Shown here one piece after another: positions 4,787 to 8,149 of a stretch of 8,149 bases of DNA. Source of the stretch: Acidobacteriaceae bacterium (lineage in GTDB: Bacteria; Acidobacteriota; Terriglobia; Terriglobales; Acidobacteriaceae). The notes beneath the pieces are model-generated. The model was not told the origin of the DNA and did not search any database. It worked only from the letters and a program-made list of their open reading frames with translations. Numbering within the stretch: position 1 is the stretch's first letter; the number at the start of each line of letters is the position of its first letter. Made by a program: the position numbers and the translations under genes. The stretch spans positions 5,691 through 13,839 of the forward strand of contig PLKU01000101.1 of assembly GCA_003140705.1 (NCBI GenBank), in the 5' to 3' direction.

Positions 4787-6277
4787 ATGTCAGTGCGAGT
4801 GCGCTTGGGAGATCTGCTGATCCGCGCAAAGCTCGTCACAGACGAGGACGTACAAAGGGCGTTGGTCCACCTGGCGGAAAATGGCGGGAGGCTCGGGGAC
4901 AACCTCGTGGCCATTGGAGCCATCGAGCAGAAAACGCTCGACGCGTTTATCCATCGCATTCCCAACGAGCCCTCGGATATTCAGGCAACGGGACTGGACG
5001 AGACCCAGGTGTTGAGCTTGCTGATGAAGCTGATCTACACGGGTCGGCTGGAAACCAACCGTCAGTTTGTAGAGGCCATCAAGCTGCCTTACCACATTGT
5101 CCTCGACCTGGTGAAAATGGCCGTAGACCGTTCACTGCTGCGAACGCTGGGATCGCGCGACTCCGACAGCCTGATGGACATGAGTTACGTGCTGACTGAG
5201 GAAGGCAGGCGCTGGACGATCGACGAGTTGCAGAGACTGCGCTATGTGGGGCCTGCGCCGGTAACCATCGATCAGTTCACCGAACAAGTGAACCTGCAGA
5301 AGCTGACGAACGAACTTGTCACCTTTGACCGGATTCGCACTGCGCTCGGGGATCTGACCTTCGATGACAGCATCATTGAACAATGCGGTCCGGCGTTGAA
5401 CTCCGGCCGGGCAATCCTGATGTATGGGCCGCCGGGAAATGGCAAATCCTCGGTAGCGTTTCGCCTGGGAAGCGTGTTCAACGATGTAATCTATGTGCCC
5501 TATGCGGTCTCAATCGAGGGTCAAATCATCCGCATGTTCGACCCGAGCATTCATATCCCAATCTACCCACCCCCCAAGAACGAGGACCAAACCAGCTCAT
5601 TCCTGCGCAACGAGGAAGTGGATGCCCGCTGGGTTCCCTGCAAGCGCCCCTTTGTGATGGCGGGCGGCGAACTCACGTTGGAGATGCTGGACCTGCGCTA
5701 TGACGCGACGGGCCACTTTTACGAGGCGCCTTTGCATGTGAAGGCATTGGGTGGGTGCTTCGTGATTGACGACTTTGGCCGCCAACTTGTAAGCCCGACA
5801 AACTTGCTGAACCGGTGGATCGTGCCCTTGGAAAGCAGGGTGGACTACCTGAAGCTTCATACGGGAAAGACGTTCAGCATTCCGTTTGAAGAATTGGTGA
5901 TCTTCTCAACCAACCTGGAACCGGAAGACCTGATGGATACCGCGTTTTTGCGGCGGCTCCCTTACAAGATCGAGGTCGGTGCGCCGACGATCGACCTTTA
6001 CTGCGAGATCTTCAAAAGAGAGTGTTCGAAACAAGGTATTGAGCTGACGGACGAGACGTTTGATTCCATTGTGTACAAGATCACTGAAGAAAAAGGGCTG
6101 GAACTCGCGGCCTACCATCCGAAGTTCATCGTGGACCAGGTGGTGTCGACCTGCAAGTTCATGGGCGAGCACCCGCATTTCGATCGACGGTACATCGACT
6201 ATGCGATTAACAATCTTCGTGTGAAGACGCGTTCTTCGCAAGCGCAAAGCACACCGTCTCTTGCCCGGGCGAGTTGA
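4787..6277 (+). CDS. AAA+ ATPase with GspE/MshE-like N-terminus and winged-helix-like middle
   Basis: The 496-residue product has three visible parts. Residues ~5-58 (RLGDLLIRAKLVTDEDVQRAL...RLGDNLV) resemble the N-terminal module of type II secretion / type IV pilus ATPases (GspE_N / MshEN), which in some members binds cyclic di-GMP. Residues ~70-150 look like a winged helix, closing with YVLTEEGRRW and the linker RYVGPAPV (152-159). Residues ~180-480 form an AAA+ core. The core has Walker A GPPGNGKS (214-221, Lys220), Walker B CFVIDDF (324-330), sensor-1 IFSTN (372-376), a candidate arginine finger in FLRRLP (R389/R390) and a C-terminal helical lid. Walker B ends Asp-Asp instead of the usual Asp-Glu. 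The secretion-ATPase core itself is absent, so this is not GspE. No signal peptide or membrane segment is seen. It stands alone between a divergent hemerythrin and a convergent clpC. I know similar uncharacterised ATPases, some near tight-adherence pilus loci; the substrate is unknown. Confidence 0.9.
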   Translation: MSVRVRLGDLLIRAKLVTDEDVQRALVHLAENGGRLGDNLVAIGAIEQKTLDAFIHRIPNEPSDIQATGLDETQVLSLLMKLIYTGRLETNRQFVEAIKLPYHIVLDLVKMAVDRSLLRTLGSRDSDSLMDMSYVLTEEGRRWTIDELQRLRYVGPAPVTIDQFTEQVNLQKLTNELVTFDRIRTALGDLTFDDSIIEQCGPALNSGRAILMYGPPGNGKSSVAFRLGSVFNDVIYVPYAVSIEGQIIRMFDPSIHIPIYPPPKNEDQTSSFLRNEEVDARWVPCKRPFVMAGGELTLEMLDLRYDATGHFYEAPLHVKALGGCFVIDDFGRQLVSPTNLLNRWIVPLESRVDYLKLHTGKTFSIPFEELVIFSTNLEPEDLMDTAFLRRLPYKIEVGAPTIDLYCEIFKRECSKQGIELTDETFDSIVYKITEEKGLELAAYHPKFIVDQVVSTCKFMGEHPHFDRRYIDYAINNLRVKTRSSQAQSTPSLARAS

Positions 6278-6383
6278 GGGGACGAGCGCGGACAAAGGAA
6301 GATACTGCGCACAGAGCAGATAAAGTGTTCGCCTGGAATGCGCAGCGCAGGAATCGGGAAACGCCAATCAGTAGATGGAATAA

Positions 6384-6417
6384 AGAAAGCCCCCGGAGAG
6401 CTCTCCGGGGGCTTTCT
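6384..6417. terminator. Bidirectional intrinsic terminator: perfect 34-bp palindrome
   Basis: The arm AGAAAGCCCCCGGAGAG and its exact complement form a 17-bp perfect inverted repeat with no spacer; folded RNA would leave a small AGCT-type loop. The core is GC-rich. Because the arm itself begins AGAAAG, each strand ends its stem in CTTTCT, and the flanks add ACTTTTG (plus) or TTATTCC (minus) as a U-rich tail. It lies between the convergent stops at 6277 and 6462, so it can terminate both the ATPase and clpC transcripts. The rest of the 184-bp gap shows nothing further. Confidence 0.92.
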
Positions 6418-6461
6418 ACTTTTGCGGGTTGGCCGATGTTGTTTGTTCGGCTCATTCCGGC

Positions 6462-8149
6462 TTAGGCGCTGAAGAGCAGGATGCCTGCGGCTTTTTCGTC
6501 GCTCATGTTCTCATCTGCGCTGACCGGACGGTAGAAGAGCTGGTTGGCGTCAAGATAGACCTCAAGGAAGGCCGGACGGTCAGTGATTTGGCCGGCGATC
6601 AGGGCTTCGGATAGAGGATCTTCGACGTAGCGCTGCAGCGCCCGGCGCAATGGGCGCGCGCCGTAGCTGCGGTCGACGAGGGTCTTGTCGAGGATCCACT
6701 TCTTGGCTTCCTCGGTGACGGAGATGGTGATGGACTTCTGGGCCAGGTTGGCGTTCAAACTCTGGACCAGCAGCTCGACGATCTGGATCAGGTCCGCATC
6801 GGACAAGGACTGGAAGAGAATGACCTCGTCGAGCCTGTTCAAGAACTCGGGGTTGAAGGTCTTCTTGACTTCCTGCTTGACCAGTTCCTCAACCTTATCG
6901 CTGACGATGTCTTCGCGGTCGCTTTGGAAGCCGAGGCCCTGCTTTTTCTGCAGGTGACGCGCGCCAATGTTCGAGGTCATGATGAGGATGACGTTCTTGA
7001 AGTCGACGGTATTGCCAAGGCCGTCGGTCAACTGGCCATCTTCAAAGACCTGGAGCAGGATGTTGAAGACATCTGGGTGAGCCTTCTCGATTTCGTCGAG
7101 CAGGACGACAGAGTAGGGTGAGCGCTTGACGCGTTCAGTGAGTTGGCCGCCCTCCTCATAGCCGACATATCCCGGAGGCGAGCCGATGAGCTTGGAGACG
7201 GAGTGCTTCTCCATGAACTCCGACATATCGAAGCGGATGAGGGCTTTGTCGGAGCCGAAGAGGAAGTTGGCGAGGGTGCGGGCCATCTCCGTTTTGCCAA
7301 CGCCGGTGGGGCCGAGGAACAAGAAACTCCCGATAGGCCGGTGCGGGCTCTTGAGGCCTGCGCGAGAGCGGCGAATGGCGCGGGCAAGAGCGCTGATTGC
7401 CTTCTCCTGCGAGATGACGCGCTTGTGCATCTCTTCTTCAACCCGAAGAAGCTTCTGTGTCTCTTCTTCCTTGATGCTGGTGACGGGCACGCCGGTCCAG
7501 CGGCTGACTACATCTTCAATGTCTTCGCGGCCGACGATACCGGCGGCGGAGTCGTCGAGGTGATACTTGTCGCGGAGTGCGCGCAGGTTCTCGCGTTCCT
7601 TGCGTTCCTCGTCGGAGTAGAAGCGAGCCTTCTCGAATTCATGGTTGGCAATGGCCGAGTCCATGCGGTGCACGATGAACTTGATGCGCTTCTGGACTTC
7701 TGTGATCTCCTCAGGGAGCGAGGTCTGGCGAAGCTTGACGCGCGCGCCGGCTTCGTCTATGAGGTCGATGGCCTTGTCAGGCAGGAAGCGATCAGGGATG
7801 TAACGGTTGGAGTGCGAGACGGCGAATTCGACCGCGGCATCGGTGTAACTGACCGCGTGGAACTTTTCGTAACGGTCCTTGATGCCCATGATGATCTTGA
7901 TGGCGTCAGCTTCGTTGGGCGGCGGAACCTTGACGGCCTGGAAGCGGCGCTCGAGGGAGCGGTCTTTCTCAATGGACTTGCGGTATTCGCCGGGTGTGGT
8001 GGCGCCAATGCACTGAATCTCTCCACGCGAGAGCGCGGGCTTGAGGATGTTGGCCGCGTCGAGCGAACCCTCCGCAGAACCAGCACCGACCAGCGTGTGC
8101 AGCTCGTCAATGAAGACGATGGAGTTTTGATTCTCCATCAGCTCTTTCA
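6462..8149 (-). CDS. clpC: ATP-dependent Clp protease ATP-binding subunit ClpC (5' partial)
   Basis: ClpC is a hexameric AAA+ unfoldase that feeds substrates to the ClpP peptidase in the cytoplasm. The frame stays open to the right edge, so the N-terminal repeat domain and the first Walker A are missing (roughly 250-290 residues of ~820). Numbering from the Met at 8138, the visible part has the D1 Walker B SIVFIDE (6-12), D1 sensor GATT (45-48), and a UVR-type middle domain (~145-190) with HEFEKARFYSDEE, which separates ClpC from ClpB and ClpA. D2 follows with Walker A GPTGVGKT (276-283), Walker B VVLLDE (344-349), sensor-1 N390, Arg finger NRLDE (R435) and sensor-2 GARPLRR (493-499). The tripeptide LGF (402-404) sits where ClpC proteins carry the ClpP-docking VGF/LGF loop, so a protease-coupled role is supported. 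No frameshift is seen. Confidence 0.96.
   Translation of the reverse strand, partial: KELMENQNSIVFIDELHTLVGAGSAEGSLDAANILKPALSRGEIQCIGATTPGEYRKSIEKDRSLERRFQAVKVPPPNEADAIKIIMGIKDRYEKFHAVSYTDAAVEFAVSHSNRYIPDRFLPDKAIDLIDEAGARVKLRQTSLPEEITEVQKRIKFIVHRMDSAIANHEFEKARFYSDEERKERENLRALRDKYHLDDSAAGIVGREDIEDVVSRWTGVPVTSIKEEETQKLLRVEEEMHKRVISQEKAISALARAIRRSRAGLKSPHRPIGSFLFLGPTGVGKTEMARTLANFLFGSDKALIRFDMSEFMEKHSVSKLIGSPPGYVGYEEGGQLTERVKRSPYSVVLLDEIEKAHPDVFNILLQVFEDGQLTDGLGNTVDFKNVILIMTSNIGARHLQKKQGLGFQSDREDIVSDKVEELVKQEVKKTFNPEFLNRLDEVILFQSLSDADLIQIVELLVQSLNANLAQKSITISVTEEAKKWILDKTLVDRSYGARPLRRALQRYVEDPLSEALIAGQITDRPAFLEVYLDANQLFYRPVSADENMSDEKAAGILLFSA

Noticed and set aside
4018..6277. Hemerythrin, ATPase and ferredoxin as one new oxygen-sensing system
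   Set aside because: The genes are in opposite orientations with their own start signals, and nothing in the proteins links them. Adjacency in one genome is not enough.

Overview
The window is high-GC bacterial chromosome. It most resembles the phylum Acidobacteriota (Terriglobia, Acidobacteriaceae-like). The main clue is the 5'-truncated first gene, whose Gly/Tyr/Trp-rich stretch running into an Asn-rich 'VTNVYENREIINRNTIVN'-like region is a style I know from acidobacterial secreted or envelope proteins (YXWGXW / WXXGXW type). The other genes are typical housekeeping or small redox genes. The taxon is an inference from protein style, not a search result.

Layout. (1) 1-962 (+): 3' part of the envelope-like protein, ending in four related ~36-residue helical repeats. 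(2) 1077-2876 (-): complete recJ, facing gene 1 across a 114-bp gap with a long-stem hairpin. (3) 2883-3362 (-): an unrecognised acidic 159-residue protein, 6 bp upstream of recJ and almost certainly cotranscribed with it. (4) 3569-3919 (+): a small thioredoxin-fold [2Fe-2S] ferredoxin with a TTG start and a strong Shine-Dalgarno. (5) 4018-4425 (-): a single-domain bacteriohemerythrin with all seven di-iron ligands. (6) 4787-6277 (+): a multi-domain AAA+ ATPase with a GspE/MshE-like N-terminus and a winged-helix-like middle. (7) 6462-8149 (-): C-terminal two-thirds of the ClpC unfoldase, running off the right edge. A perfect 34-bp palindrome between (6) and (7) looks like a shared bidirectional terminator.

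How the genes relate. Apart from the hypothetical gene-recJ pair, the genes are single units in alternating orientation, so no large operon is visible. RecJ serves DNA repair and ClpC proteolysis. The ferredoxin and hemerythrin are both iron redox or oxygen-binding proteins, but they are convergent and need not be linked. The least conventional gene is the ATPase. It shares a 361-bp upstream region with the hemerythrin; that region carries a dyad, repeated words and a possible promoter. I saw no tRNA, rRNA, CRISPR array, insertion sequence or prophage gene. No clear undescribed multi-gene system is evident; the best leads are the ATPase, the recJ-linked hypothetical protein and the repeat protein.
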